64,000 nucleotides of DNA from Larkinella rosea (GTDB lineage Bacteria; Bacteroidota; Bacteroidia; Cytophagales; Spirosomataceae): the NCBI RefSeq assembly GCF_003858635.1, contig NZ_RQJO01000007.1:745941-809940 (forward strand), written 5' to 3'. The notes below the pieces were generated by a model. That model was not told where the DNA came from. It searched no databases and saw nothing but the letters and a program-made list of their open reading frames with translations. The position numbers and the translations under genes were made by a program. Positions 44,082 to 54,222 of this stretch are shown one piece after another. How positions within the stretch are numbered: the stretch's first letter is position 1; each line of letters opens with the position of its first letter.

Positions 44082-47000
44082 TTACGGTTTTATGATCTTC
44101 ACTATCACGCTGGTCAAACCCCTTTGAACCCGTACCAGTAGCAGTCCTGCCGGTGCTTTACCTACTGGTAGCGTTTGCTTTTCAATTTGACCGGCTTTTT
44201 CTACCACGCGCTCATGGACTAATCGCCCGTTCACGTCCGTCACCATCAACCGCATCGACTGACCGTTTGCTCCGGTGATTTCCAGATCGATAGCGTCATG
44301 GGTGATCGGGTTGCCCAACACATTTACGACAAGATTTTGATCGGGTTCAGCCGATAACCGACTTCCTGGCTGGCAGACTAAAGTTTTCCCCGACTCCTTC
44401 AGGATGTAGCTGCTATTTTTAACACGCGCATTAATTACCCGCGAAATTCCGTCTTTCAAAATCGTTGGCACATCAAAACTATACGCGTGAACGCCGTTTC
44501 CTTTCCCAGCGGTTTTCAAGTCTACCCGATATATATTAGCTTCCGCGCTACCCCAAATGGTATTTCCAGTATAGAATTCCAAGGTTACCACTGAGTTAGG
44601 TTGATTGCGGTCCCAGACCCAACCCCGGATCGTCCCGCACTCTACTTTATCGAGATAGCCTTCGAAATTCCCTGTCACGGTAACGGTTTCTGGTAAACTT
44701 ATCGTCAAACTGAAACTCACACTAGTCGTAGCTCCGGCTGGATCAGTTCCTGAGCATACCAATGCAAATTTACCTGCTGTGGTAGGCGTTCCCGAAATTG
44801 TACGATTGTTTGGAGTATAATTCAATCCGGTCGGTAATCCGGAAACCGCCACGACGACTGTATTTCCTTCGGGATCGGCAAAGAGATTGGACGGTAGCTG
44901 ATAACTGAATGGTTGCCCAACCTGCGCCGTCTGATTTGTCGGCGCCGTCACCACCACCGGTGGCCGGTTGGCCGGAGCCGCCGTCACCACCACCGTCACC
45001 AGCGTGGGCGTGTACCCGCCAATGCCGTCCGACACAATCAGGCTCATCGTGTAGGTCCCGATCGTGCTCGGTGTCCCGTTGAAGGTCCGCGTCGCCTGGT
45101 TGTAATTCAACCCCAGCACCCCGCCCGTCAGCGCATACACCAGCGTCTGCCCTTCTTCGTGCGGAAAGTCCGGAATCGTGTACGTGTAGGGCACATTTAC
45201 ATACGCATATTGAATCGGGATCGGTACCGCCACCGGTGGCTGGTTGGCCGGGTCGTTGACCTGCGCCGTGCTCGAGGGACAGGTGATCGTCGTCGGCGAT
45301 CCCTTGAGGTAATAATCCGAATTCTCGATCCGCATCGAGATCACGTGCGGTCTGTCGTCCTTGATGCTTCCCGGAATGATAAACTGGTAGCCGTGCGCTC
45401 CGTTGCCTTTCTTGGCCGCCACCAGGTCCGGCCGGTTAACATCGGCCACAAACGTGCCGATTAGTTTGTTCCCGTCGAATACCTCGATCGGCATCGGCGT
45501 ATTGGGCAGATTGCGATCCCACACCCAGCCAAAAATATCCCCCTCGCAGTTGAATTTATCCAGATAGCCCTCAAAGTTACCCGTCCGTTTGACCGGCGGG
45601 GTGGCTTCCCGGATCGTCACCTGAAACAGCGTCGAGGAAATCGCTTCGGCCGGGTCGGTTGCCGTGTAGGTCAGCGAATACACCCCCGCATTCGTCGGCG
45701 TGCCGCTGAGTACGTAAGTCGCCGGCACGAACGTCAAACCTGGTACTTCGCCCACCAGACGGTGGCGCAGCGGTTGACCTTCGGGGTCACTAAACTGCGG
45801 CAGTGTGTAGGTCAATGCCACACCCACCTGCCCCATGGGGTTGGTTAAAATCGGGGCGATCGGCGGGCGATTGGTGGAGGTGGGGTCAGTAACGGTAATG
45901 CGAAAACTACCACTCGCCGTGGCTCCCACGTTGTCGCGGGCCAGCAGCGTTACCAGGGACGATTCCTGCCGGGTGGGCGTGCCACTCACTTTCCCCGTGG
46001 TGCTGTTCCACTGCAAGCCCAGGGGCAGCCCACTGACTTCCACGCTGGCAATTGAGCCATCGGAGTCAGTGAAAGCCGATCCGATCGAATAACTGAAAGG
46101 CTTCCCCACCGTCGCCGATTGATCCACGAGCGTCTGGCTCAGCACCGGCAGGGCATTGATGATCGGCGGCTCGTTCCGCAACAGGTCTTCATCGAGTTCA
46201 ATCCGCACCGGTTTGTTGCCATTCTGGTTGTAAAAGGAACTCCAGCGTTCCTGGGCGATCGTGTAGTTGCGCAGGATTTCCGAAAGTTTGTAGCCTACAT
46301 TCTTGCCGTTGACCATGGCAGTTTGTACCGTAGGCACGGGTTGATTCAACAAGCCATTGTTGACCACCATCGCGATGAGTTCGGCCAGTTTGGGCCGGGC
46401 ATCCTTGCCCCCGAAGTTGGCCAGGGTGATCATCTTGGCCCCGTGTTCGAAACACTGGGCCACCTGCTGGTAATATTTATCGAGGGAAACCGAGTTATGG
46501 AACATGCCATCGATGGCGTTAATCAGGAACGCCCCCGGCCGCAGGTTGCTGCGGACAATGTCCATTGAAAAGCGGTGGTTGTAGTCGGGGCCATCGTTGA
46601 ACTTGAGCCCGTCGACGGCCTGCCCCAGGTTCTTGAAGGCAAAGGTGGCCCGCAGCCCCGAGATGCGGTCCCAGACACAGCCGTGCTGGTTGACAACGAT
46701 GATGTTGGGATCGACGCCCTTGACGGTGGTGTTGATTCGGTCGATGAAGGCCTTCAGTTGGCGGTGTCGAAACACGTACCAGTCCTCGCCCCGGGTACCG
46801 ACGGTGGAGGCATAGGGGTTGGCCGGTTCATTGGCGGGGGGCATCACGCGGCTCCATTGGCTGAAGTCGGTTCCCCAGCGCTGGTTGAGCTGGGACAAGC
46901 TGAAACGGGCTTGCAGGTACTGGCGGAAGGCATCGAGTTCGTAGCGGCTGTAGTCGAAAGGCACCACGTATTTGCTGCCAGTGTAGGGGTCGTAGACGGG

Positions 47001-47627
47001 CGAATATTCCGACTCCAGCGCGGGGGAGGAAACCACCGATAAAAACAGGAGCTGTCCCTGCTGCTGGAGGTAGTGATAGCGGGTGGTGGTTTCGAGCACG
47101 AAGGCATTGACGCGATCGATGACGGGTTTACTGGAGAAAGTAAACTGAATGTTGCCCTGGTCGGTAACGCGCCGGGCGCTGTCGGCGGCCTGCATGGTTT
47201 CGTGGAGGTTCCAGAAACCGCCGAGTCGGGAGGCTTCGCGGCCCACGAAGACGCGCAGGGCGATCTTGAGTCCGAGTCGCTGAGCGGTCTGGACGTGGGA
47301 GTCGACGACGCTCCAGTTGGGCGCGCTGTTGATGGAAGGATAGACCTGGTCCCAGTTGATGGTGATTTCGACGGCATTACAGCCGCTGTCGGCCGAATGC
47401 TCGATGCGTTCGTCGTCGACGCGCGGGTCGGTTTCGAAGTTGAAGATGGTAACGCCGATGTAGCGCTGGGCATCAATGGTGGGGGGGGCGGAGAGTCGGC
47501 TGTAGGGGGCGTTATTCGCCAATTGGCCATCGCCCCGCCCCGCCTGGGCATGCTGAAAACCGGAAACCAGCAGCAGGGCGGAGACCAGCACCGACTGCAA
47601 AACGGATAAAGGTAAATTAGTAAACAT
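44082..47627 (-). CDS. Large T9SS-secreted glycosidase-like surface protein
   Basis: The start is set at ATG 47,627 (MFTNLPLSVLQSVLVSALLL), which gives a signal peptide; the frame is open to 47,726. The 1,181-residue product has a TIM-barrel region like GH42-type glycosidases (about 35-440; IGVTIFNFETDPRVDDERIE, NAVEITINWDQVYPS). Putative Ig/cadherin-like domains at about 500-680 and 785-980 share SGTPT and SYxLP wording. Two copies of a 100-residue module (about 683-784 and 984-1083) begin GNFEGYLDK and contain GWVWDRN and KGNG. The C-terminal 80 residues (LMVTDVNGRLVHERVV, GLLLVRVQRG) form a type A T9SS sorting domain. Catalytic Glu residues were not confirmed. It probably acts on polysaccharide at the cell surface. 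Confidence 0.8.
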   Translation of the reverse strand: MFTNLPLSVLQSVLVSALLLVSGFQHAQAGRGDGQLANNAPYSRLSAPPTIDAQRYIGVTIFNFETDPRVDDERIEHSADSGCNAVEITINWDQVYPSINSAPNWSVVDSHVQTAQRLGLKIALRVFVGREASRLGGFWNLHETMQAADSARRVTDQGNIQFTFSSKPVIDRVNAFVLETTTRYHYLQQQGQLLFLSVVSSPALESEYSPVYDPYTGSKYVVPFDYSRYELDAFRQYLQARFSLSQLNQRWGTDFSQWSRVMPPANEPANPYASTVGTRGEDWYVFRHRQLKAFIDRINTTVKGVDPNIIVVNQHGCVWDRISGLRATFAFKNLGQAVDGLKFNDGPDYNHRFSMDIVRSNLRPGAFLINAIDGMFHNSVSLDKYYQQVAQCFEHGAKMITLANFGGKDARPKLAELIAMVVNNGLLNQPVPTVQTAMVNGKNVGYKLSEILRNYTIAQERWSSFYNQNGNKPVRIELDEDLLRNEPPIINALPVLSQTLVDQSATVGKPFSYSIGSAFTDSDGSIASVEVSGLPLGLQWNSTTGKVSGTPTRQESSLVTLLARDNVGATASGSFRITVTDPTSTNRPPIAPILTNPMGQVGVALTYTLPQFSDPEGQPLRHRLVGEVPGLTFVPATYVLSGTPTNAGVYSLTYTATDPAEAISSTLFQVTIREATPPVKRTGNFEGYLDKFNCEGDIFGWVWDRNLPNTPMPIEVFDGNKLIGTFVADVNRPDLVAAKKGNGAHGYQFIIPGSIKDDRPHVISMRIENSDYYLKGSPTTITCPSSTAQVNDPANQPPVAVPIPIQYAYVNVPYTYTIPDFPHEEGQTLVYALTGGVLGLNYNQATRTFNGTPSTIGTYTMSLIVSDGIGGYTPTLVTVVVTAAPANRPPVVVTAPTNQTAQVGQPFSYQLPSNLFADPEGNTVVVAVSGLPTGLNYTPNNRTISGTPTTAGKFALVCSGTDPAGATTSVSFSLTISLPETVTVTGNFEGYLDKVECGTIRGWVWDRNQPNSVVTLEFYTGNTIWGSAEANIYRVDLKTAGKGNGVHAYSFDVPTILKDGISRVINARVKNSSYILKESGKTLVCQPGSRLSAEPDQNLVVNVLGNPITHDAIDLEITGANGQSMRLMVTDVNGRLVHERVVEKAGQIEKQTLPVGKAPAGLLLVRVQRGLTSVIVKIIKP

Positions 47628-48323
47628 GTAATAGTGACTATTTTTAGTTTGCCTCAACAATTGTTTTTCGAAATCCCAATCCTGCACATTGTCTTGTCTC
47701 CTATTTTTCGCGAATCGTAAGAACAACTGGCGTTTTTTGCGACCTTTTTGTTACCGTAGATCGCGTTTTAGATATTGTATGTGTCCAATAATTGATATTG
47801 GATAAATACAATATGGAGATATGTGACGGTAAACGTGTAGAATGAAACATTGCGGTTTTAACTAAGCTAAAACCGACTATCGAAACACGTTGGGATTGCG
47901 TAAGGTGAGACGTGAAAAGGTTAACTAAGTCACTGAAATAGAGGTGAAAATTTGATTTTCTTTTTACATTAATTCAAGCACTATACATATGAATCATGCA
48001 AGTTGTTGCTCGATTGATACCTCATTAAAATCAGAATAGAAAGTGGAAAAGTAGAGGCTGATTAGTTTGGTAAATGGAAAAAATCCTAAAATTGAAAAAA
48101 TGAAGCTGACTGATTATTGTATCTGTCTGTATATCAGGGTTTGGCAGAATCAAGACATTCATTTCTTCCGGCAAAACAGGAGTATTTGGCGCTTTTAAAA
48201 GTTGTTAAAAGGCAATTTTAGATTAAATAGAGGTGACTTTTCCCGGCATCAACGTCCAAGTAAACAGTAAAAGAGCGGTCCGATTTGCGCCGTTTTTTGC
48301 CTCTTACTAACCGTAAAATACGT
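47628..48323. other. About 700-bp intergenic region between divergent genes
   Basis: This separates the surface-protein gene (minus) from the small gene at 48,324 (plus). It is AT-rich and I see no gene or RNA of known type. It should hold the promoters of both flanking genes, but no convincing consensus pair was found. Confidence 0.4.
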
Positions 48324-48671
48324 ATGGACAGCCCGACCTGGCGAAATCTTCAGATCAATAAAGTACGGGGATCGTATATTCCCCGAATGAATAAATTTAC
48401 CTGGTTCCCGGTTTTTGAGCAGGATTTGATTACCCGGAAGCTCTGCCAGCGAGCCGGTTTATGGACTGAAAAAAACCAGTTGAAAATTTCAAAACGACAA
48501 TGTGTTCTAGCCCGAAATGTGATGTATTACCGGCTCAATTCCTGCCAGTTAGAAATAACGGAAAACACATTTCCAGTGCTGCAGGTAACGATGAAGAAGG
48601 TAGGAGTCTGGAAAGCGACTGACCTTCCCGAAACGTATGCGTTTGATTGTGCTCTATTTTTGGCTAACTAA
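48324..48671 (+). CDS. Small protein of unknown function
   Basis: This is a 115-residue frame from ATG 48,324; a TTG 39 bp upstream is in frame but unlikely. It has no signal peptide or membrane helix. It contains SYIPRMNKFTWFPVFEQDLI and a Cys/Lys-rich middle, and ends with a Cys-Ala-Leu stretch. I do not recognise it. A terminator-like hairpin lies 150 bp downstream. It may be a strain-specific gene or not a gene at all. Confidence 0.4.
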   Translation: MDSPTWRNLQINKVRGSYIPRMNKFTWFPVFEQDLITRKLCQRAGLWTEKNQLKISKRQCVLARNVMYYRLNSCQLEITENTFPVLQVTMKKVGVWKATDLPETYAFDCALFLAN

Positions 48672-48825
48672 TTGGCTATCAGTTAGAAATAGTATAGATT
48701 AGATAGTGACAATCAGTTGATTTACGGTAAGTGGATTACACCCGGTTTTTAAATCATGTGACTTTCTTCCCCGTGCTCCGTCTAATTAGCTCTGGCAATC
48801 AGAGAGGCTGCTGCAAGCCAGAACC

Positions 48826-48856
48826 CGGACAGGTCGTCTGGGTTTTTTTTTGGGTC
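48826..48856 (+). terminator. Rho-independent terminator
   Basis: AACCCGGAC and GTCTGGGTT pair with one mismatch around AGGTC, followed by a run of nine T. It fits the end of transcription for the gene at 48,324-48,671. Confidence 0.65.
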
Positions 48857-48873
48857 TGGCTCCAGGCAGCATT

Positions 48874-49203
48874 TTAAGTCTGCATTTTTCGCTGTTTTAG
48901 CTTGAGTACGGCTTTCTCAAGCCGGTTTTTTTGTTTCATAAGCCATTCCATTTCCCGTCGAAGCTCGGTAATAGTCGTGAATAGTTGCGACTGATTGGTG
49001 CTTTCTTCCCATATATAATCAAATGGATCAATGACTTGACCGCATTGTTCGCATTCAAGCATGCGGTTTTTTTCATCGACCAGAATGGAAGAGTGCTTGC
49101 AGAAACCGGTGTGGTGATGTTTAGGGATAATGGTTGGTTTAATGCGTCCGAGTGGAATGATCTTCGTACTATCTGCCGATTCTTCAACGTTGAAGCTATC
49201 CAT
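48874..49203 (-). CDS. Small zinc-binding coiled-coil protein
   Basis: This is a 109-residue soluble protein. The middle has a Cys-x-His pair (FCKHSSILV) and CEQCGQ in MLECEQCGQVIDPFDY, so four ligands can bind one zinc. The C-terminal 40 residues (ELRREMEWLMKQKNRLEKAV) form a strong coiled coil. Proteins of this build are frequent in phage and Bacteroidota genomes without known role. The DPFDYIW stretch after the zinc site looks conserved. It is transcribed toward the terminator at 48,826 but stops just beyond it. Confidence 0.6.
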   Translation of the reverse strand: MDSFNVEESADSTKIIPLGRIKPTIIPKHHHTGFCKHSSILVDEKNRMLECEQCGQVIDPFDYIWEESTNQSQLFTTITELRREMEWLMKQKNRLEKAVLKLKQRKMQT

Positions 49204-49515
49204 CTTTACAGTTATTAAGAGAGTTGCCTGATTCGATCATTGCCTGAAATCGACCCGGTTTTTATTAGAATAGGACCCTCTTTCAAATCATATGCCAGTG
49301 TATCAAGAAAGGTACCTGAAACAGAGTAATAAAAATTGGAGAGGAGTTTTGTCTTACCTGGGAAAGTTGTATCAGGCACTTTTCAGTGGCCGTTTTGTAA
49401 TCTGTCGGATTAGCATTCACTAACAGCCGAACCCGATTTTCTTGGTAATCCGGGAAAAAGTCGCAACATTCGAAAAATCTTTAAAAATCATAGTCGCAGA
49501 TTCGTTGCAGTATAT
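49204..49515. other. 312-bp intergenic region
   Basis: No clear signal is seen. A 43-codon frame (ATG 49,292 to TAA 49,423, plus strand, product begins MPVYQERYLKQ) is the only candidate for a very small gene; nothing supports it beyond being open. Confidence 0.3.
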
Positions 49516-50184
49516 ATGCACAAAATTCCCCCATCCATTCACAATCTGGCTAAAAAACTCTGGAACTACCACCAGCTTCATCAACCACTTGAACCCGCCG
49601 ACGCCATTTTCGTCCTTTGCAGTTACGATAAACGGGTGGCCGAGCGCGGGGCGCAGCTCTGGCTCGACGGATGGGCGCCCTGGCTCATTTTTTCCGGCGG
49701 TCTGGGCGTGATTACCCGTACGATGTGGAGCGAACCCGAAGCCGATCAGTTTGCCCAAATTGCGATGGATATGGGCGTTCCGGCCCCGAACATCATCATC
49801 GAAAACCGATCGACCAATACCGGCGAAAATGTGCTTTTTACCCGGCAACTGCTGGCTGAGCGGCAGCTGGATCCCGGGAGTTTTCTGCTGGTGCAAAAAC
49901 CGTATATGGAACGCCGGAGTTATGCAACGTTCCGGAAAGTCTGGCCCCAGAAAATGGCGCGGGTTACCTCACCTCAAACTACGTATGAGGAATATCTGGA
50001 TCACTATTCAAATCCGGAATTATCTGCGGACCAGGTGATTCATATAATGGTGGGTGACCTGCAACGGATAAAAGAGTATCCCAAAAAAGGTTTTCAGATC
50101 CCGCAGGAAATCCCGCCGGATGTTTGGGAGGCTTATGAAGAATTGGTTGACGCGGGATATAATCACCACTTGATTAAGGATTAG
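49516..50184 (+). CDS. YdcF/DUF218-family protein
   Basis: This is a 222-residue protein of the YdcF (DUF218) family, with the block ADAIFVLCSYDKRVAERGA (about 29-47), then LIFSGGLGVITR and the signature ENRSTNTGENVLFTRQLL (about 96-113). No membrane helix is present, so this is the soluble form. The family binds nucleotide-like ligands (YdcF of E. coli binds SAM) or acts in envelope biogenesis, and the biochemical role here is unknown. The start at 49,516 keeps the first helix; alternatives upstream are out of frame. Confidence 0.85.
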   Translation: MHKIPPSIHNLAKKLWNYHQLHQPLEPADAIFVLCSYDKRVAERGAQLWLDGWAPWLIFSGGLGVITRTMWSEPEADQFAQIAMDMGVPAPNIIIENRSTNTGENVLFTRQLLAERQLDPGSFLLVQKPYMERRSYATFRKVWPQKMARVTSPQTTYEEYLDHYSNPELSADQVIHIMVGDLQRIKEYPKKGFQIPQEIPPDVWEAYEELVDAGYNHHLIKD

Positions 50185-50339
50185 GAAAAAGAAAGGCGTT
50201 TTGTGCGAAGGAAAACCGGATTGCCCCTCAATCTCCCGACTGATCCCAACTTTTGCCGGTATGATAATCCTGGTGGGATTTGAATAGGGTAGACACAAAA
50301 AAAGCACTTACGATTTCTCATAAGTGCTTGATTTTGAAG

Positions 50340-50412
<73 letters not shown>

Positions 50413-50489
50413 AAGCAGATTTGTTCTTTGCCAAACCGGGCTTTGAACCGAAAACCGTACCTGCTGGCGGGCTTTCGTTAAATCTGGTG

Positions 50490-50520
50490 CAAAAATAGCA
50501 ATTTTGCCTTTACGGTCAAA
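50490..50520 (-). promoter_or_regulatory. Promoter for tRNA-Thr
   Basis: On the minus strand TTTG (plus 50,517-50,520) is followed after 19 bp by TATTTTTG (plus 50,490-50,497). This matches the Bacteroidota consensus and lies about 80 bp before the tRNA 5' end. Confidence 0.65.
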
Positions 50521-50562
50521 TAGTTCTTTCGTTATTTTCCGGATAAAACCGCTTATTTCATT

Positions 50563-52791
50563 TTATTGCGCTTCCCGAATGACTTTCAGCTGATGCTTCA
50601 GATCCTCCAGTTGCTTTTGTGCTACCTGGATTTTCTTGTCGATATCAGCCCGCAGTTTTTCGGCGCCTTTTGAGCGGCCAAAGAATTCGATGTTGTTGTT
50701 ATACACCGCAATGTCGTTCTCCAGCGTCGTCATTTTCCGGCGAATATCACCTTCTTTCTTGTATAAATCGCGCGACGAACCGGATTCACGGACCATTTCG
50801 GCTTCATTCTGTAATGTTAACAGTTCTTTTTCCTTGGGAGAAATTTTACCATTAGCGCCAACGAACGAATTAACCGCATTGATGTACCGCTTCTGAATCG
50901 ATTGCATGTCTTTCTTCGGCACGTAGCCGATTTGGGACCATTCCTTTTTGAACGCGTTCAACTGCGACAGGTCGGCGTTTCCGCTGACGGCCACGGTTTC
51001 GATGCGTTCACAAAGAGCGATTTTCTTCGCCAGATTTTCTTCAAATTCTTTTTCAACTTCCTGATTCCGCGACCGTTTCTTGTTGAAAAAACCGTCACAG
51101 GCCGCCTTGAACCGTTCGAAAATCGTGTCTTTGAATTTCTCCGGAACCTGACCGATGGTTTTCCACTGGCGTTGCAACTCAATGACTTTCTGCGTGGTCT
51201 CGGCGGATTCTTCGCCCGATTCCAGAATGGCTTCCACGGCTTCGCAGAGCTGGGTTTTCGCCTTCAGGTTTTGCTCACGCTTTCCTTCCAGTTGCTTGAA
51301 AAATTCACCCTTGTGGTGGAAAAACTGCTTGAGGGCAGCCCAGAATTTTTTACTCAGTTCCTTGCCTTCATCACGCGGCATGGGTCCCCGAATAGCATTC
51401 CAGCGATCCTGCAGCACCATCACCTCACGGGTCTTTTCGTTCCAGTCATTGATGCTGTTCGACGTAAAGGAGGTAAACGGAACCAGTTCTTCGTATAATT
51501 TCGATTTCTCGTCGTACAACTGCGCCCCTTCTTTCCGAATTTCCTCATTCTGGCCCCGGCGACGGTCGTAAAGCGTGTCCAGCGCCTTTTTGAAACGCTG
51601 CCACAACACTTCCTGTTCGGCTTTGGGGGCCGGACCAATGTGTTTATATTCCTCGAAAAGACCGTTGGCTTCATCAATAATGGCTTTCGTTATGGGATTG
51701 CCTTCGTTTGACTGCACCAGCGCTTCCACCTTCTCACAGAGTTCGGTTTTCTGGGTCTGGTTTTTCTTCCGATCGAGTTCTTTTAATTCAAAATAAATAT
51801 TGCGGTTGCTATAATACCGGTCGACCAGGGCGTGATAGGTCGCCCAAAGCGTGGCATTATGGGGCGACGAAACGTTACCGGCCGCTTTCCACTCATCCTG
51901 CACGTGTTTGAAGCCGTTCCAGCTGGCTTTCGGATCACCGGCGTTATTTTCATCGGCTTCAACCAGTTCGCGCAACCGCCGGAGCAGTTCCGTCTTGAGG
52001 TTGAAGTTGTTATCTTTTGCTTTTTCGAGTTGCTGGAAGTAGTGATTTTTCTGGTCTTTGATCTGTTTATACAGGCTATCGAACCGCCCAATCACTTCGT
52101 CCTGCTTGAATTCGAACCCTTCGTCTGCACCGGTTTCCTGAATATAGCGCTGGAGCGCTTCGGCCCGATCGGCAGCTTTGGATTGATCAAACAACGGACG
52201 TAATTCCTTCAGAACCTCGTCAGACCGGCGATAATCAGACGCAGAAACCGTATCGGTCTTCAGCGAAGCCAGTGTTTTTTCCAGTAAACCGACCATTTCA
52301 GACTTGGAAAGCTGGCTGTAATCCGCTGCCGGGGCCACCTCTTCAAGCTCCAGATCGGCCGCATCCGTCGGATCGGCATGCAGTTCTGTTGACGCAGAAG
52401 GCTCTAATACGGTTTCTTCAACCGCCGTCGGAGACTCGGGTTCCGGCTCTGTTCCGGCAGCTGGCGTTGGTTCAGACTCAGGGATTTCGGCCAGGGCTGC
52501 GGTCGATTCGACTTCCGTTTTGTCAGACACCTCCGACGCTGACTCGACCTCGCTTACCGGTTCTGAAGGCAACCCGGCGGCCTCTTCCTCTTCCGGTGCT
52601 GCCGTCGCCGACGGTTCCAGTTCGGGTTCAGCTACGCCAGCTGGCTCTTCCTGCGATTCCAGTTCCACGTTGTCCGTGGGGCCTTCGGTTGATTCTACCG
52701 CATCAGTCGGATCAGTCTCCGGTTTTTTCTCCTGAGATAATTCCGGGTTCAGTTCCTTGCGTTCAGTTATTTCTTGCTCTTCGCTCGCCAT
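50563..52791 (-). CDS. DUF349-repeat protein with acidic N-terminal tail
   Basis: The protein is 742 residues. Residues 1-160 are a disordered, Glu/Pro/Ser-rich acidic tail of low complexity. The rest is a row of helical DUF349 repeats, seen from the recurring Trp-x-x-(I/V)G-x-(V/A) turns (for example [33 protein letters not shown]), each followed by an F-x-K/R-A helix. It is soluble, with no signal peptide. DUF349 proteins are found widely in Bacteroidota and Proteobacteria, and links to RNA or ribosome biology have been suggested, but the role is not established. The gene is divergent from pdxH across 95 bp that hold a palindromic promoter element. Confidence 0.85.
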   Translation of the reverse strand: MASEEQEITERKELNPELSQEKKPETDPTDAVESTEGPTDNVELESQEEPAGVAEPELEPSATAAPEEEEAAGLPSEPVSEVESASEVSDKTEVESTAALAEIPESEPTPAAGTEPEPESPTAVEETVLEPSASTELHADPTDAADLELEEVAPAADYSQLSKSEMVGLLEKTLASLKTDTVSASDYRRSDEVLKELRPLFDQSKAADRAEALQRYIQETGADEGFEFKQDEVIGRFDSLYKQIKDQKNHYFQQLEKAKDNNFNLKTELLRRLRELVEADENNAGDPKASWNGFKHVQDEWKAAGNVSSPHNATLWATYHALVDRYYSNRNIYFELKELDRKKNQTQKTELCEKVEALVQSNEGNPITKAIIDEANGLFEEYKHIGPAPKAEQEVLWQRFKKALDTLYDRRRGQNEEIRKEGAQLYDEKSKLYEELVPFTSFTSNSINDWNEKTREVMVLQDRWNAIRGPMPRDEGKELSKKFWAALKQFFHHKGEFFKQLEGKREQNLKAKTQLCEAVEAILESGEESAETTQKVIELQRQWKTIGQVPEKFKDTIFERFKAACDGFFNKKRSRNQEVEKEFEENLAKKIALCERIETVAVSGNADLSQLNAFKKEWSQIGYVPKKDMQSIQKRYINAVNSFVGANGKISPKEKELLTLQNEAEMVRESGSSRDLYKKEGDIRRKMTTLENDIAVYNNNIEFFGRSKGAEKLRADIDKKIQVAQKQLEDLKHQLKVIREAQ

Positions 52792-52808
52792 ACGATTTTG
52801 AGAATCGT

Positions 52809-52824
52809 TACTTTTGCAAAAGTA
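52809..52824. promoter_or_regulatory. Palindromic promoter element shared by two divergent genes
   Basis: TACTTTTGCAAAAGTA is a perfect 16-bp palindrome that presents the TAnnTTTG -7 box on both strands, 18 bp before the DUF349 gene and 62 bp before pdxH. No good -33 TTG box is seen at 19-21 bp on either side, so an activator may be needed, or the palindrome may be an operator. Confidence 0.45.
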
Positions 52825-52886
52825 CGAAAAAAAGCGGATTATTAATTTTTGCTAAACTGCATCAACGGTTCGAATCGCGTATACCT

Positions 52887-53528
52887 ATGTTATCTCATCT
52901 GGCCGACCTCCGAAAAGAGTACACCCTTAACGGTTTGGACCCTTCGGATGTTTCAATAAATCCGTTCGATCAATTCCGTCGCTGGTTCACCGAAGCGTTG
53001 ACGGCCGGGGTTCCGGAACCCAATGCGATGCACCTGGCTACAGTTGGCCCGGAAAACCGCCCCTCCGGCCGAATTGTCCTTCTGAAAGGATTTGATGAAA
53101 GCGGTTTTTCATTTTTTACCAATTACCAAAGCCGAAAAGGAACAGAACTGGCCGCCGACCCATTTGCCGCGCTGACTTTTTTCTATCCGGAACTGGAACG
53201 TCAGATTCGGATTGAAGGCGTCATTCAAAAAGTGTCCTCCGAAGAATCCGACGCCTATTTTCAAGTTCGTCCGCGCGGCAGCCAGATTGGTGCCTGGGTA
53301 TCGCATCAGAGTCAGGCCATCGAAAACCGGGCGGTTCTGGAAAGCCGCCAGCGGGACCTGGAAAATGAATACGAAAACCGACCGATTCCCCGGCCACCCA
53401 ACTGGGGCGGTTATTTACTCATTCCCGACCGCATTGAGTTCTGGCAGGGGCGACCTAGCCGCTTGCACGACCGGGTACTTTACCGAAAAACAGGGGAGAA
53501 CTGGGTCGTTGAGCGGCTGGCACCGTAA
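52887..53528 (+). CDS. pdxH: Pyridoxamine/pyridoxine 5'-phosphate oxidase
   Basis: The start is set at ATG 52,887; the frame is open far upstream (to 52,272) but that part is antisense to the DUF349 gene. The 213-residue FMN enzyme oxidises PNP or PMP to pyridoxal 5'-phosphate. It has [18 protein letters not shown] at the N-terminus, [20 protein letters not shown] for [16 protein letters not shown] for FMN and substrate, [14 protein letters not shown], and the C-terminal [17 protein letters not shown] and WVVERLAP, all family signatures. It is a single-gene unit. Confidence 0.95.
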   Translation: MLSHLADLRKEYTLNGLDPSDVSINPFDQFRRWFTEALTAGVPEPNAMHLATVGPENRPSGRIVLLKGFDESGFSFFTNYQSRKGTELAADPFAALTFFYPELERQIRIEGVIQKVSSEESDAYFQVRPRGSQIGAWVSHQSQAIENRAVLESRQRDLENEYENRPIPRPPNWGGYLLIPDRIEFWQGRPSRLHDRVLYRKTGENWVVERLAP

Positions 53529-53599
53529 TTAGGTGAATGAACAATTAACAATGAATAATCAGATTCATCAGCTTCATAATTCTTACAGGCTGACGTTTA

Positions 53600-54202
53600 T
53601 TAAAAGAACGGGGCGTCTGTCACTCTATTAATAAAGGTTCGCAAACTGGCTGGGTGTAAAAGAAACATATAGGCAATTCCAAACAACATGCCCCACAAAT
53701 GAACATCATGTGCAACATTGTCTTCTCCATAGTTGCTTTGGTACGATGAATAGATCAGGTAGCCAGTTGCAAACAGGATAAAGTAGACGGGAATAATAAA
53801 CTTTAAATAGATTACTGACCAAGGTGCGTACAGAACTAAAACAAACATGACGGCAGAAACGGCTCCACTGGCTCCTACGGCTTTATAATCTGGATTATTT
53901 TTTTGTTTCTGATAGGCGGGCAAACAGGAAAATACAATCGCCAGCAGGTAAAATAGAATAAATTCGAATGACGGCAGAATACCGCCTTCAACTTCTCTGC
54001 CAAAAAAATAAAGGGTGATCATGTTAAATAGCAAATGACCTGCATCGGCATGGATAAATCCGTGGGTAATGAAGCGATAGTTCTGTGAATGATCTCCCTT
54101 TATTTTATTCGGCACAAAAAACAGTTTCTCAAACCCCTCGATATTTGAAAAACAGTATAACGATAAAATAATGTTTGTAGCAATAAGCCCTAACGTTATC
54201 AA
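53600..54202 (-). CDS. Rhomboid-family intramembrane serine protease
   Basis: This 200-residue protein has six hydrophobic helices. The catalytic dyad is Ser112 (GASGAVSA) and His168 (HDVHLWGMLFG). The HADAGHLLFN block with an oxyanion-type Asn (Asn60) and the L1 loop FFGREVEGG are also present. It is a minimal six-helix rhomboid without extra cytosolic domains, and it cleaves transmembrane substrates in the inner membrane. Natural substrates are unknown. The DUF2167 gene ends 20 bp upstream on the same strand, and the two are probably co-transcribed; both are membrane proteins. Confidence 0.92.
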   Translation of the reverse strand: MITLGLIATNIILSLYCFSNIEGFEKLFFVPNKIKGDHSQNYRFITHGFIHADAGHLLFNMITLYFFGREVEGGILPSFEFILFYLLAIVFSCLPAYQKQKNNPDYKAVGASGAVSAVMFVLVLYAPWSVIYLKFIIPVYFILFATGYLIYSSYQSNYGEDNVAHDVHLWGMLFGIAYMFLLHPASLRTFINRVTDAPFF

Positions 54203-54222
54203 CTTAATGGGATTAAGGCGGT

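Noticed and set aside
46575..47609. Long plus-strand frames (about 150-180 codons) inside the large surface-protein gene.
   Set aside because: They are antisense to a gene with signal peptide, TIM-barrel and T9SS domains; products are Gly/Val/Asp-rich shadows of biased codons.
52272..52886. N-terminal extension of about 200 residues on PdxH.
   Set aside because: The region is antisense to the DUF349 gene, Pro-rich by reading its acidic tail backwards, and PdxH homology begins at ATG 52,887.
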